Assembly: GCA_944390575.1 (NCBI GenBank)
Contig: CALXQJ010000002.1
Coordinates: 62,001 to 126,000 of the forward strand
Reading direction: 5' to 3'
DNA from: an uncultured Spirochaetota bacterium
GTDB taxonomy: Bacteria > Spirochaetota > Brachyspiria > Brachyspirales > Brachyspiraceae
DNA: 64,000 nt
A model generated the notes under the pieces. It had not been told where the DNA came from. It saw only the letters and a program-made list of their open reading frames with translations, and did not search any database. This document shows, piece by piece, positions 35,496-44,836 of the stretch. Position numbers and translations under genes: made by a program. The first letter of the stretch is position 1; the number at the start of each line of letters is the position of its first letter.

Positions 35496-36776
35496 ATGAC
35501 TTTAACTGTAGAAAAATCAAAAATTTTTGGTAGCGTTTATATTCAAATTAGTAAAAGTGATGCTCATAGGGCTTTAATAGCAAGTTCATTATCTAATGAT
35601 ATTAGTATATTAAAGCCTTGGATGAATGATGTTAGTCTTGATATAAATGCTACTTTAAATGCTATGGCTAATTTTGTAGATTTTGAATATGATGCTAAAG
35701 ATTGTATATTAAAAGTTATACCTAAAAAGAATAAAAATACTATTAAAGATTTAACTATAAATGTAGAAGAATCTGGAACAAGCTTAAGACTATTAGTTCC
35801 AATTATGTCTGCACTTGGTATTAATACTACATTTGTAGGTGGTGAAAAATTATTTTCTCGACCTATGTCTGTATATAGGGATATATTTAAAAAACAAGGT
35901 TTATTATTTGATTTACAAAAATCATCTCTTATAATAGAAGGTAAACTACAAGCTGATGAGTTTCATATTAGTGGTGACATAAGTAGTCAATTTTTTAGTG
36001 GTCTTTTATTTGCACTTCCACTTTTAGATGGAGATTCTAAGATTATTGTAGATACTAATTTAGAGTCACGTTCTTATGTTATGATGACTTTAAAAACTTT
36101 AAAAGAGGCTAAAATAGAAGTATTTAAACATAGTGATAACTTTGTAGAGGTATCTGGAAGGCAGTATTATAATCCACTATCTTATACTATAGAATCTGAT
36201 TGGTCTCACTGTGCTTTTTTTGCTGTTGCTGCTGCTTTAGCTGGAGAGGTTACTCTTTATGGTCTTGATAAATATTCTATACAGTCGGATAAATATATAT
36301 TAAATATACTTAAATATATAGGTACTTCAATTAATTATAATGATGATAATTCTATTACTATAAAAAAACAAGGTAAAATTAATTCTTTAGATATTGATAT
36401 TTCTAATATAGTAGATTTAGCTCCTATACTTGTAGTTCTTGGTGCTACTGCAAGTGGTGGAACTACTAAGCTTTATAATGCTCATAGATTAAAATATAAA
36501 GAAAGTGATAGAATAAAAGACTTAGAAGATAGCTTTAGTAGAATAGGGGTAAATATTAGAACAACAGATAATGAAATTATTGTTGAAGGTTCTGGCTTTA
36601 TTAAGGGAGGTAGAACAATATCTCATAATGATCATAGAATTGCTATGGCACTTGCTGTTGCTGGTATTATTTCTGAAGAGGCTGTTATTATAGATGATGC
36701 TGAGTCTATTAGTAAATCATCATTTAGTTTTATTAATGATTTTAAGAGTATAGGTGCTAATGTTATTCTTAATTAA
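35496..36776 (+). CDS. aroA: 3-phosphoshikimate 1-carboxyvinyltransferase (EPSP synthase)
   Basis: 426 aa, sixth step of the shikimate pathway. Motifs: ISKSDAHRALIASSL, EESGTSLRLLVPIMSALG, GDISSQFFSGLLFALPL, RLKYKESDRIKDLE and NDHRIAMALAVAG. The SKS and GT..R motifs carry substitutions (Asp-Ala before His-Arg; Glu-Ser for Asn-Ala), as in divergent anaerobe AroA. The start is two bases after ftsY. The 3' end overlaps the convergent glycosyltransferase by 8 bases. Confidence 0.93.
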   Translation: MTLTVEKSKIFGSVYIQISKSDAHRALIASSLSNDISILKPWMNDVSLDINATLNAMANFVDFEYDAKDCILKVIPKKNKNTIKDLTINVEESGTSLRLLVPIMSALGINTTFVGGEKLFSRPMSVYRDIFKKQGLLFDLQKSSLIIEGKLQADEFHISGDISSQFFSGLLFALPLLDGDSKIIVDTNLESRSYVMMTLKTLKEAKIEVFKHSDNFVEVSGRQYYNPLSYTIESDWSHCAFFAVAAALAGEVTLYGLDKYSIQSDKYILNILKYIGTSINYNDDNSITIKKQGKINSLDIDISNIVDLAPILVVLGATASGGTTKLYNAHRLKYKESDRIKDLEDSFSRIGVNIRTTDNEIIVEGSGFIKGGRTISHNDHRIAMALAVAGIISEEAVIIDDAESISKSSFSFINDFKSIGANVILN

Positions 36777-37488
36777 AATATTTTTCTTTATTTCTAAATT
36801 TTAACTTAATTACTCTAAATAATGCTTCAGCAATTATATTTTTAGACATCTTAGAAGCTCCACTTCTTCTTTCATAAAATATAATAGGCTCTTCTGCTAT
36901 TCTTTTTCCAGTACTTTCAAAAGAATAATTCATTTCTATTTGAAAAGAATATCCTGTAGATAAAACATAGTCAAAGTTCATAGTTTTAAGTACAGAAGCT
37001 CTAAAACATTTAAACCCACCAGTAATATCCATAATTTTAGAACCAAGCACAAAAGAAGCATATCTATTACCATAATATGAAAGAAATAATCTTCTCAAAG
37101 GCCAATTTACTACACTAATACCATTGCAGTATCTTGAGCCTATTACTAAGTCTAATTTTTCATTTTCCATTCTTTCTAAAAATTTTAATACAAAGTTTGG
37201 GTCGTGAGAAAAGTCGGCATCCATTTCTATAATATAGTCTGGATTATACTGAAAAGAATGTTTAAACCCAGCTAAATATGCAGGACCAAGTCCTTCTTTT
37301 TTTTCTCTCTTATATAAATGTATTCTATTATTGTCTAAGTATTTTTCTACAACAGATGCAGTACCATCAGGACTATTATCATCAACTACTAATAATTCTA
37401 TATACTCAGGTAGCTCTAATATAGTATTAATCATTTTTTCTATATTATCTATTTCATTATATGTGGGTAGAACTATTATTGCTTTCAT
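36769..37488 (-). CDS. polyprenol-phosphate glycosyltransferase (DPM1-type, GT2)
   Basis: 239 aa. The GT2 fold begins IIVLPTYNEIDNIEKMINTI, followed by LLVVDDNSPDGTASVVEKYL, the DxD motif in IIEMDADFSHDP, and DLVIGSRYCNG. This is typical of dolichol-phosphate mannosyltransferase catalytic subunits without the C-terminal membrane domain. It probably makes a lipid-linked sugar donor for GT-C enzymes. The large membrane protein at 14.7-17.3 kb could be a user of such donors; that is speculation. Confidence 0.92.
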   Translation of the reverse strand: MKAIIVLPTYNEIDNIEKMINTILELPEYIELLVVDDNSPDGTASVVEKYLDNNRIHLYKREKKEGLGPAYLAGFKHSFQYNPDYIIEMDADFSHDPNFVLKFLERMENEKLDLVIGSRYCNGISVVNWPLRRLFLSYYGNRYASFVLGSKIMDITGGFKCFRASVLKTMNFDYVLSTGYSFQIEMNYSFESTGKRIAEEPIIFYERRSGASKMSKNIIAEALFRVIKLKFRNKEKYFN

Positions 37489-37611
37489 GATGGTAGTATT
37501 TTCCTTAAAAAATCTAAAAATTATGCGGGTATTACATTATATTATATTAATGAGTTAAAGTCAAAAGTATTATAGATAAAAATTATTTTTATGTTTATAA
37601 TATTTTTTATT

Positions 37612-38781
37612 ATGAAAGTAAGAATTGTTGATACTGCATACGGTGGATATGGTGTTGCTAAACTTGATAATTATAAGAATGTTATATTTATACCTCATTG
37701 TGTTGAGGGTGATATTTTAGATGTTGATATCATAAAAGAAAAGAAAAATATTTCATTTGCATATATTAAGAATATTTTAGAACCATCTACTTATAGAGTA
37801 GTTCCAGAATGTAAATATGCTTCTGTTTGTGGTGGATGCTCTTTTAATCATATTGATTATAATAAGCAAATAGATATAAAAAAATCTATATTAAGTTCTT
37901 CTATTAGAAATATTAATTATAATAACACTATTAATACTATAGTTCGAAAAGAAAATAGCAAGGATTATAGACTTAGAGTTAATATTTTAGCAAGAGAGGG
38001 TAGAATAGGTTTTTATAAGTTTAACACCAATGAGTTTGTAGAGATTGATGATTGTGTTGTTTTAAAAAAAAGTTTATTAGAAAAAATAAAACAATTTGTT
38101 TATAAAAATAATATAAGTGCAAATATATATATAATAGAGAATGATAAAAATGAAAGTTTAGCTTTTGTAGATTTACTTAAAAATACTAATAGCATAGATT
38201 ATACATTTTTTGACGGATGTACTATCAAGTATAAAAATAGTATAAAAAATTATGGCTTAGAAAATATTTTATATACTACTAAGTATGGAGAAATATCTAT
38301 ATCAAATGATAGTTTTTTTCAGTCTAATAGATTTTTACTTAACTTGTTTCAGGATGAGGCTATAAAGTATATAGAAAATAATAATTCTGTAGTAGAACTT
38401 TATGCTGGAAGTGGTTTTTTTACTTCTGCGATTTATAGTAAAACTAATAATGTTGTATCATCAGAAATAAGTAATTCTGCAAAGCTTTGTAGAAAGTATA
38501 ACATTATAAAAGAAAGTGCATTTGATACTTTAAGAAAGTGTAGCGATAATATAGATGTATTATTTTTAGATCCTCCAAGAGCAGGATTAGATAAAAATGT
38601 TATAGAAGAGATTTTAAGGATAAAACCAAAATCTATTATATATGTATCTTGCAATCCTATGACATTTTCAAGAGATATAGAAAGACTTAAACATTATTAT
38701 AACTTAGTAGATTTAAAGCTTATAGATATGTTTGTAGATACTTATCATATAGAAATAATTTCTTTTTTAAGTATTATATAG
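37612..38781 (+). CDS. 23S rRNA m5U methyltransferase, RlmD/TrmA family
   Basis: 389 aa from ATG 37612 (MKVRIVDTAYGGYGVAKLDN, TRAM domain); an in-frame ATG at 37591 adds a hydrophobic heptapeptide that does not fit. A CX5CX2C iron-sulfur motif (Cys67, Cys73, Cys76 in PECKYASVCGGCSF) is followed by the SAM domain: SFFQSNRF, VVELYAGSGFFTSAI, DVLFLDPPRAGLDKNVIEEI and the catalytic IYVSCNPMTFSRDI. Whether it modifies rRNA or tRNA is not certain. Confidence 0.9.
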   Translation: MKVRIVDTAYGGYGVAKLDNYKNVIFIPHCVEGDILDVDIIKEKKNISFAYIKNILEPSTYRVVPECKYASVCGGCSFNHIDYNKQIDIKKSILSSSIRNINYNNTINTIVRKENSKDYRLRVNILAREGRIGFYKFNTNEFVEIDDCVVLKKSLLEKIKQFVYKNNISANIYIIENDKNESLAFVDLLKNTNSIDYTFFDGCTIKYKNSIKNYGLENILYTTKYGEISISNDSFFQSNRFLLNLFQDEAIKYIENNNSVVELYAGSGFFTSAIYSKTNNVVSSEISNSAKLCRKYNIIKESAFDTLRKCSDNIDVLFLDPPRAGLDKNVIEEILRIKPKSIIYVSCNPMTFSRDIERLKHYYNLVDLKLIDMFVDTYHIEIISFLSII

Positions 38782-38784
38782 GTT

Positions 38785-39498
38785 TTAAGAAGTAGTGTAA
38801 TCAGGTGCAAATCTAAATCCAAGTTTTAGTCCTATGTTCCATATAAAAAATTGAGCTTTACTTCTAGGAGTTGCAATAGATTCTAAATCACCATAAATGT
38901 CTATTCCAGTATATGCTCCTACAGTTAATGCTATTTGTTTTGTGAAGAATACAGAATAATCAAAAGAAAAGTCAGAATATAGTCCAAAAGGTAATATACC
39001 GCCTCTCTCTACTCTATATAAATATTCATCATTATCAATACTTCTTTTTTCTACAATATAAAGTGGCAGTATGATTCCAAGTCCTATAGTATATGAAAAA
39101 TCATTATGATTAAATTTAGGAGCTATTCCTATTTTCATATTGTCTAAATAGTATACTACATTTGTTAAGCTAGGATATGGATTTGTAGTGTCTTTTCCCT
39201 CACTATCATAAACGGGATTTTCTATATTAACTATACTATAAGAGTATGCAATATTTCCTAAAAAACTAAAACTAAAACTATTATTAATTTTATGTAAATA
39301 TCCAAGCTGTATACCCACACCTGTATCAAAGCCCATTTTTATATATCCAGAATATTTATTAACACTATCACTTTTTAATTCATAAAGAGGATTAACATTT
39401 AAATTTCCTCCAACAGGTACATTAAGTATAAATTCAAAGCCATTTTCATTGGCATATAAAATAGAACTAAGTATTAATATAGATAATATCTTTTTCAT
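38785..39498 (-). CDS. outer-membrane beta-barrel protein
   Basis: 237 aa. A signal peptide ends near SSILYANENG. Alternating hydrophobic and polar stretches with aromatic ends suggest an 8-10 strand barrel (GYIKMGFDTGVGIQLGYLHK, SFSFLGNIAYSYSI, FSYTIGLGIILPLYI, QIALTVGAYTGIDIY, FIWNIGLKLGFRF). No named family is recognised; such proteins are common in Brachyspira. It converges on the RlmD-like gene with a 3-base gap. Confidence 0.8.
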   Translation of the reverse strand: MKKILSILILSSILYANENGFEFILNVPVGGNLNVNPLYELKSDSVNKYSGYIKMGFDTGVGIQLGYLHKINNSFSFSFLGNIAYSYSIVNIENPVYDSEGKDTTNPYPSLTNVVYYLDNMKIGIAPKFNHNDFSYTIGLGIILPLYIVEKRSIDNDEYLYRVERGGILPFGLYSDFSFDYSVFFTKQIALTVGAYTGIDIYGDLESIATPRSKAQFFIWNIGLKLGFRFAPDYTTS

Positions 39499-39630
39499 AA
39501 TTTTTATTATTCCTTGATTTTATTTATTCTATTTAAAGAAAAAATTCTATTATATTTTATATATTGAGATTTTGACGTATGTATTATATACTATTAGCAA
39601 TAATTTAATATAGTTATAAATAAAAATATA

Positions 39631-40593
39631 ATGATTTCTGTCAAAAATTTAACAAAATATTATAAAAACACCCAAGCTCTTAAAAGCATTAGTTTTGATA
39701 TAAATAATAAAGAGATAGTTGGTATCTTAGGACCTAATGGTGCTGGTAAATCTACTACATTAAGGATACTCACTTCTTATCTTAATGCTACTAATGGGGA
39801 TGTTATAATAAATGGAGAGAACATACTATTTAATAATAGAGAAATAAAAAAGTTAATAGGATATCTTCCTGAATCTACTCCTATTTATAATGATATGTGT
39901 GTTTTTGATTATTTAGTTTATATGGCAGATATTCAAGAAGTAGATAGAGCTATTTTGAGAGATAGATTATACTATGTAATAGATGCTTGTTCTCTTAGAG
40001 AAGTTATATCAAAGACTATATCCGAACTTTCTAAAGGATATAAGCAAAGAGTTGGTATTGCTGGGGCTATTATTCATGATCCTAAAATTTTAATACTTGA
40101 TGAACCTACAAATGGTTTAGATCCAAATCAAATACTTGAAATTAGAGATCTTATAAGAGAATTAGGAAAGGAAAAAACAGTTTTAATTTCTACTCATATA
40201 CTTAGTGAAGTTGAGGCTATTTGCAGTCGTGTTATTATTATAAAAGATGGGGTTATAGTTGCTGATGATACTCCTCATAACTTATATAATATTTACTCTT
40301 CTAAGAATGATAATTTAAGTAAAGTAAGAATTAAAATTAAAACAGATGAAAAAATAGATTCTATAAAATTAAAATTAAAGTCTATGAAAAATATAGAAAG
40401 CTTTGATGTTTTTGATTCTGATATAGATAATATTAAAAATATAATATTATATTCTAAAGACATTATAGATAATATTTATTTATTTATAAAAGACACAAAT
40501 TGGATTATATATGAAATGATAGAAGAGAAGTATAATTTAGAAAAAGCATTTCATAATCTTACAACTTCTAATAGGGAGTATATTAATGAGTAA
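39631..40593 (+). CDS. ABC-2 exporter ATP-binding protein (GldA-like)
   Basis: 320 aa. ABC ATPase with LGPNGAGKST (Walker A), the Q-loop region GYLPESTPIYNDMCVFDYL, ELSKGYKQRVGIAGAI (signature variant LSKGYKQR), LILDEPTNGLDPNQI and LISTHILSE. The C-terminal ~90 residues are an accessory domain. The overlap of 8 bases with the downstream permease shows an obligate pair. The LSKGYKQRVGIAGA signature and order resemble GldA of Bacteroidetes. Confidence 0.92.
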   Translation: MISVKNLTKYYKNTQALKSISFDINNKEIVGILGPNGAGKSTTLRILTSYLNATNGDVIINGENILFNNREIKKLIGYLPESTPIYNDMCVFDYLVYMADIQEVDRAILRDRLYYVIDACSLREVISKTISELSKGYKQRVGIAGAIIHDPKILILDEPTNGLDPNQILEIRDLIRELGKEKTVLISTHILSEVEAICSRVIIIKDGVIVADDTPHNLYNIYSSKNDNLSKVRIKIKTDEKIDSIKLKLKSMKNIESFDVFDSDIDNIKNIILYSKDIIDNIYLFIKDTNWIIYEMIEEKYNLEKAFHNLTTSNREYINE

Positions 40594-41308
40594 TGTATTT
40601 TCTTTTAGAAAGATAATGATTATCTTAAAAAAAGAGTTAAGATCTATATTTTTGTCTTTAGTTGGATATATATTTTCTATTGCTTTTTTAATAGCTTCTG
40701 GAATATACTTTTTTTCTCGATTTTTTGTAGTTAATCAAAATGATATGAGTGATTACTTTAGCATACTGCCTATTATACTATCTTTAATAATTCCTCCTAT
40801 TACTATGGGATTATTTTCTAATGAGTTTAATACAGGTTCGTATGAGTTAATATCTACTCAAGCAGTATCTACTATAGAACTTATTTTAGCAAAGTTTTTA
40901 TCATCAGCTATATTTGTTATTTTTGCATTATCTCCTACTTTATTTTATTCTGTTTCTTTATTATTTTTAGGTAGAATAGATTTTGGTATGATTGTGGCAG
41001 GTTATATAGGTAGTATTTTTTTGATTAGCTCATTATGTGCTATTGGTGTTTTTGCTTCTACTACTACGAATAATCAAATAGTATCATTAATAATTTCTCT
41101 TAGTATTATGATTTTTCTTAATTTATTTTTAAAGTTTTTATCTATAATCTTTCCTTATAGTGTTAATTTTATAGAGTTTATAAGTGGGGATTATCATTTT
41201 GCAAATATTGCCCGTGGAGTATTAGATTTAAGAGATATAGTATATTTTTTATCTATAACTTTTATTTTTTTATATTTATCAAATATAATGCTTTTAAGCA
41301 GAAAATAA
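40586..41308 (+). CDS. ABC-2 exporter permease (GldF-like)
   Basis: 240 aa, six membrane segments. The N-terminus has KKELRSIFLSLVGYIFSIAF, a pattern typical of GldF/NosY-type ABC-2 permeases, and TGSYELISTQAVSTIELILA is the conserved coupling helix. It overlaps the ATPase gene by 8 bases. The substrate is unknown. Confidence 0.9.
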   Translation: MSNVFSFRKIMIILKKELRSIFLSLVGYIFSIAFLIASGIYFFSRFFVVNQNDMSDYFSILPIILSLIIPPITMGLFSNEFNTGSYELISTQAVSTIELILAKFLSSAIFVIFALSPTLFYSVSLLFLGRIDFGMIVAGYIGSIFLISSLCAIGVFASTTTNNQIVSLIISLSIMIFLNLFLKFLSIIFPYSVNFIEFISGDYHFANIARGVLDLRDIVYFLSITFIFLYLSNIMLLSRK

Positions 41309-41333
41309 ATTACTAAAAAATAGGATATATAAA

Positions 41334-42320
41334 ATGAACAAAAATGTAAAAAAAATAATTATACTTCTTTTAGTTCTTACTATTATAAGTGCATTAGCTT
41401 TTTTCACTACTAAAAAGAGAGCTAAGGATATTGTATCAAATAAACCTAGAACTCAGATATTTGAACTTAATGAGACTAATGTTACTAAGTATCAGCTTAA
41501 TTTTTTAGAAGAACCTATTATTTTAGAAAAGATTAATGATGAGTGGAAAATTACTTCTCCTAAAAATGATTATAAGATTGATCAATTAGAAGCTTTTGCT
41601 AATGTAAAAAACTTTAATACTTTAAATATAGATTCTATTATTACAAATCTTTCTGAGGTAGATTCTTTTGGATTTGATAGGGCTTCTAATGAGTTTACAG
41701 TTTGGGAGGGAAATAAGGCTTATAAGGTGATAGTTGGTGATAAAACTCCTGATGATGAAAGATATTATGTTAAATATAATGATGAATATTTTAGTGTAGA
41801 ATATATTTATATTGATGCTTTGAAAAAGACTATTGATATGCTTAGAGATAAAACTATATTTCAATCTCCTGTTGTACTTGATGCTGTTAGTAGTGTTGTT
41901 GTTACTACTAGAGACTATACTAATACTCTTAAAAAAGAAAATAGAACTAACTGGATTATAGTCGGAGTTGATGGAGATACTGATGTAGATAAGATTTATA
42001 GAGATTTTTCTACGCTTTCTCTTGTAAAAGCTAGTGATTTTGTTTATGATCAAGATAGAAAGATTAGGTATTTTAATTATCCTGATGCTACTATTGTTAT
42101 TAATTTTGAGGATAATACACATTATAAATATGAGTTAGTTTATTCTGATGATAGTAGAGTTTATGTTCGTACTGATGATGGTATTATATATGAAGTTGAC
42201 TATTCTGTTTATGATGCTGTTACAAGAAGTATAGATTATTACCTTAAAAAAGAAGAACATCAAGAAGATGATTTAGAAGAATTATCTACAGATAAGTTTG
42301 ATTTAGCACCACAAAAGTAA
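41334..42320 (+). CDS. DUF4340 membrane-anchored protein
   Basis: 328 aa. One N-terminal membrane anchor (about 8-24) is followed by a periplasmic DUF4340 domain: ITSPKNDYKIDQLEAFANVK, ADNFGFD-like SEVDSFGFDRASNEFTVWEG and KVIVGDKTPDDERYYVKYND. In many bacteria DUF4340 genes follow GldA/GldF/GldG-type ABC-2 genes. Here the GldG-like component is absent. It lies 25 bases after the permease, so they form one operon. Confidence 0.88.
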   Translation: MNKNVKKIIILLLVLTIISALAFFTTKKRAKDIVSNKPRTQIFELNETNVTKYQLNFLEEPIILEKINDEWKITSPKNDYKIDQLEAFANVKNFNTLNIDSIITNLSEVDSFGFDRASNEFTVWEGNKAYKVIVGDKTPDDERYYVKYNDEYFSVEYIYIDALKKTIDMLRDKTIFQSPVVLDAVSSVVVTTRDYTNTLKKENRTNWIIVGVDGDTDVDKIYRDFSTLSLVKASDFVYDQDRKIRYFNYPDATIVINFEDNTHYKYELVYSDDSRVYVRTDDGIIYEVDYSVYDAVTRSIDYYLKKEEHQEDDLEELSTDKFDLAPQK

Positions 42321-42361
42321 AATATTTAATATAAATTAATTATTAAAGGAGATATTTATTT

Positions 42362-42916
42362 ATGATAAAACATATACCTAATTTATTAAGTTTAAGTAGA
42401 ATAGTATTGTCTCCTTTAGTAATATTTTTATATCTTTATAATTCATATACTACAGTTATTATAGCTTTTATTATGCTTATTCTACTTGAGATAACAGATG
42501 CTCTTGATGGTGCTATGGCAAGAAAGCTTAATATAGTTAGTGATATGGGTAAGGTTTTAGATCCTTATGCTGATACTATTTTACATTTAGTATTATTTAC
42601 CATATTTTTATATGAAGGTAGTATGCCTATTTGGATGTTTTTAGTTGCTTTGTATAGGGATATGCTTTCTATATTTATACGTATATTGTCTGGTTTAAGT
42701 GGATTAGCTGTTGCTGCTAAGTTTAGTGGCAAATTAAAGACTTTTTCACGTGCTTTTGCTGTTATTTTAGTTTTCTTTATTAAGATATTAAAGTATACTT
42801 CTATAGAGCTGCCTTATGATAGTATTATTTATTATACATTTCTTGTTGTAACTATTATTACTATTTATTCATTTTTCGATTATTTACCACTTATATTTAA
42901 AAAAAATAAAAATTAA
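42362..42916 (+). CDS. pgsA: CDP-alcohol phosphatidyltransferase, probably PGP synthase
   Basis: 184-aa inner-membrane enzyme. The CDP-alcohol signature is exact: D-G-x2-A-R-x8-G-x3-D-x3-D, seen as DALDGAMARKLNIV then SDMGKVLDPYADTI. It probably makes phosphatidylglycerol-phosphate from CDP-diacylglycerol. N-terminal HIPNLLSLSRIVLSPLVI is the family entry. AAGGAG lies upstream. It is followed by the obg fusion after 18 bases. Confidence 0.9.
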   Translation: MIKHIPNLLSLSRIVLSPLVIFLYLYNSYTTVIIAFIMLILLEITDALDGAMARKLNIVSDMGKVLDPYADTILHLVLFTIFLYEGSMPIWMFLVALYRDMLSIFIRILSGLSGLAVAAKFSGKLKTFSRAFAVILVFFIKILKYTSIELPYDSIIYYTFLVVTIITIYSFFDYLPLIFKKNKN

Positions 42917-42934
42917 AAAAATAATAGGATATTT

Positions 42935-44761
42935 ATGAATCAGTTTATTGATGTTGTTAGTTTTGAGATTGAGGCGGGTCATGGTGGAGCTGGGTGTGTA
43001 AGTTTTAGAAAAGAGGCACATGTACCTATGGGTGGACCTGATGGTGGTAATGGTGGTGAAGGTGGCGATGTTTATGTTGTTGTTGATGCAAGGATTAATA
43101 GTTTTGGGAAGATTAAGTCTCGTCGCAAGTTTAGGGCTAGAGATGGAGAACCTGGACGAGCAAGGCTTTGTGATGGTAAGAAGGGAGATAATGTTATAAT
43201 AAAGGTTCCTGTTGGTACTGTTATTTATGATGATGATACTAATAATATACTTGCAGATTTGGTTTCTGATGGAGATTCATTTTTACTTGCCCGTGGAGGA
43301 AAGGGTGGAAAAGGAAATAAGTTTTATGCTACAGCAACCAATCAGGCCCCAGACTATGCTCAACACGGGATTGAGGGTGAAAGTTTAAATATACGACTTG
43401 AAGTAAAGTTAATAGCTGATATTGGTTTAGTAGGTATGCCTAATGCAGGAAAATCAAGTTTACTTGCAAGACTAACAAGAGCAAATCCTAAAATAGCATC
43501 ATATCCATTTACAACTCTTACTCCCAATTTAGGTGTTTGTTATTTAGATTATGAGAGAAGTTTTGTTATAGCAGATATACCTGGTATTATTGAAGGAGCT
43601 TCTGATGGGGCTGGTCTTGGTCTTACTTTTTTGAGGCATATTGAGCGTACTGGTGCTTTAGTTTTTGTACTTGATATTACTGAGGATATTATTGATACTT
43701 ATCAGAAACTTAGAAATGAACTTAAACTTTATAGTAGTGAGTTAATTAAAAAGAAATCTATAATAGTATTAAATAAAATAGATATGATAGAAGATGATGC
43801 TATCATTAAAGAAAAAATTGATAGTATAAAAAAGCTTGTAGAAAAAGAGTATAAAGAAAATAAAGATACTTATTATGAAATACCAGAAGTATTTGCTATA
43901 TCAGTATTTACTTTAGATGGTGATAGCTTAGATAGTGTTATATCTACTTTTTATAAAGCAAATGAAGAGCGTTATACAGAGATTAAAAAGAATTTAGTAG
44001 AGCCACTATTATTAGATAGTCATAGAAAAATTAATTTAGATAAAAGAATATCTACAGAAGTATTAACTTCTTCTTTATTTGGTAAATATTTAGAAATAAG
44101 TCCTATACCTTATAAAACTTGTTCTTATGATTGTATATATTGTGAACTTGGAAAAGAGCCTAATACTAAAACTTCTATTTTGAATTATTATTCTGTAGAT
44201 GAAATTATATATGAATTAAAAGAACAATTAATTGTATATAAAAATATAGATAATTTAATTATATCAGGAAATGGTGAACCTACTTTATATAAAGATTTAA
44301 AAAAGCTTGTTAATGAGATAAAAGATATAGTTCCTATACCGGTTACTCTTCTTACAAATGCTTCACTTTTTTATATACAGAATATGCGTTCATCTCTTCT
44401 TAATTTTGATACTGTTATTGCTACTGTTAATTCTTATGATTATTATTCTTTTAGGTTTATAAATAATAATAATGAAAATATAGATTTTGATAATGTTATA
44501 AATGGTCTAATAGAGTTTAGAAGAATTTATAAAAATGATTTTTATATAGAGATATTTTTACTTAAAGGTATTAATGATTCTAATGATAATCTTGATAGTA
44601 TTATAAAAATAGTTAATAAAATTAATCCAGATAAAATATTGCTTAGAACTGCTATAAAAGAAGTAGCTTATGATAATGCTATAGCTGTAGATGACATTAT
44701 AAAAATAAAAAGTTATTTAGAGACTAAAACTAAAATAGAAATATTGATACATAATGATTAA
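42935..44761 (+). CDS. obg: Obg GTPase fused to a radical-SAM domain
   Basis: 608 aa in one uninterrupted frame. Residues 1-158 are the glycine-rich Obg fold (FRKEAHVPMGGPDGGNGGEG). Residues ~160-345 are the G domain: GMPNAGKSSL, DIPGIIEGASDGAGLGLTFL and LNKIDM; G5 is altered (ISVFTL). Residues ~365-608 are a radical-SAM domain of the COG0731 type: IPYKTCSYDCIYCELGK with the CX3CX2C cluster (Cys396, Cys400, Cys403), ISGNGEPTLY, TLLTNASLFY and LLKGINDSNDN. No ATG, GTG or TTG in frame lies near the junction, so a separate start is unlikely. Obg supports ribosome assembly; the radical-SAM part may modify RNA. Confidence 0.93.
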   Translation: MNQFIDVVSFEIEAGHGGAGCVSFRKEAHVPMGGPDGGNGGEGGDVYVVVDARINSFGKIKSRRKFRARDGEPGRARLCDGKKGDNVIIKVPVGTVIYDDDTNNILADLVSDGDSFLLARGGKGGKGNKFYATATNQAPDYAQHGIEGESLNIRLEVKLIADIGLVGMPNAGKSSLLARLTRANPKIASYPFTTLTPNLGVCYLDYERSFVIADIPGIIEGASDGAGLGLTFLRHIERTGALVFVLDITEDIIDTYQKLRNELKLYSSELIKKKSIIVLNKIDMIEDDAIIKEKIDSIKKLVEKEYKENKDTYYEIPEVFAISVFTLDGDSLDSVISTFYKANEERYTEIKKNLVEPLLLDSHRKINLDKRISTEVLTSSLFGKYLEISPIPYKTCSYDCIYCELGKEPNTKTSILNYYSVDEIIYELKEQLIVYKNIDNLIISGNGEPTLYKDLKKLVNEIKDIVPIPVTLLTNASLFYIQNMRSSLLNFDTVIATVNSYDYYSFRFINNNNENIDFDNVINGLIEFRRIYKNDFYIEIFLLKGINDSNDNLDSIIKIVNKINPDKILLRTAIKEVAYDNAIAVDDIIKIKSYLETKTKIEILIHND

Positions 44762-44777
44762 TATAAAATCATTATAC

Positions 44778-44805
44778 TTGACTTATAAGTATAATATATT
44801 ATAAT
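44778..44805 (+). promoter_or_regulatory. promoter of cheW
   Basis: TTGACT (44778-44783), 16-base spacer, TATAAT (44800-44805), located 30 bases before the cheW start. Confidence 0.65.
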
Positions 44806-44836
44806 TTACTTTGTCTAATTTTAAGGAGTGCGAACA

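Noticed and set aside
41622-42122. 166-aa ORF antisense to the DUF4340 gene
   Set aside because: Ile/Ser/Asn-rich, no ribosome binding site or known motif, while the plus-strand frame is a clear family member.
43950-44130. Frameshift or read-through artefact creating the Obg-radical SAM fusion
   Set aside because: The frame is continuous, both halves are intact and codon use is uniform; no alternative start codon exists at the junction. Raw-read confirmation is still worthwhile.
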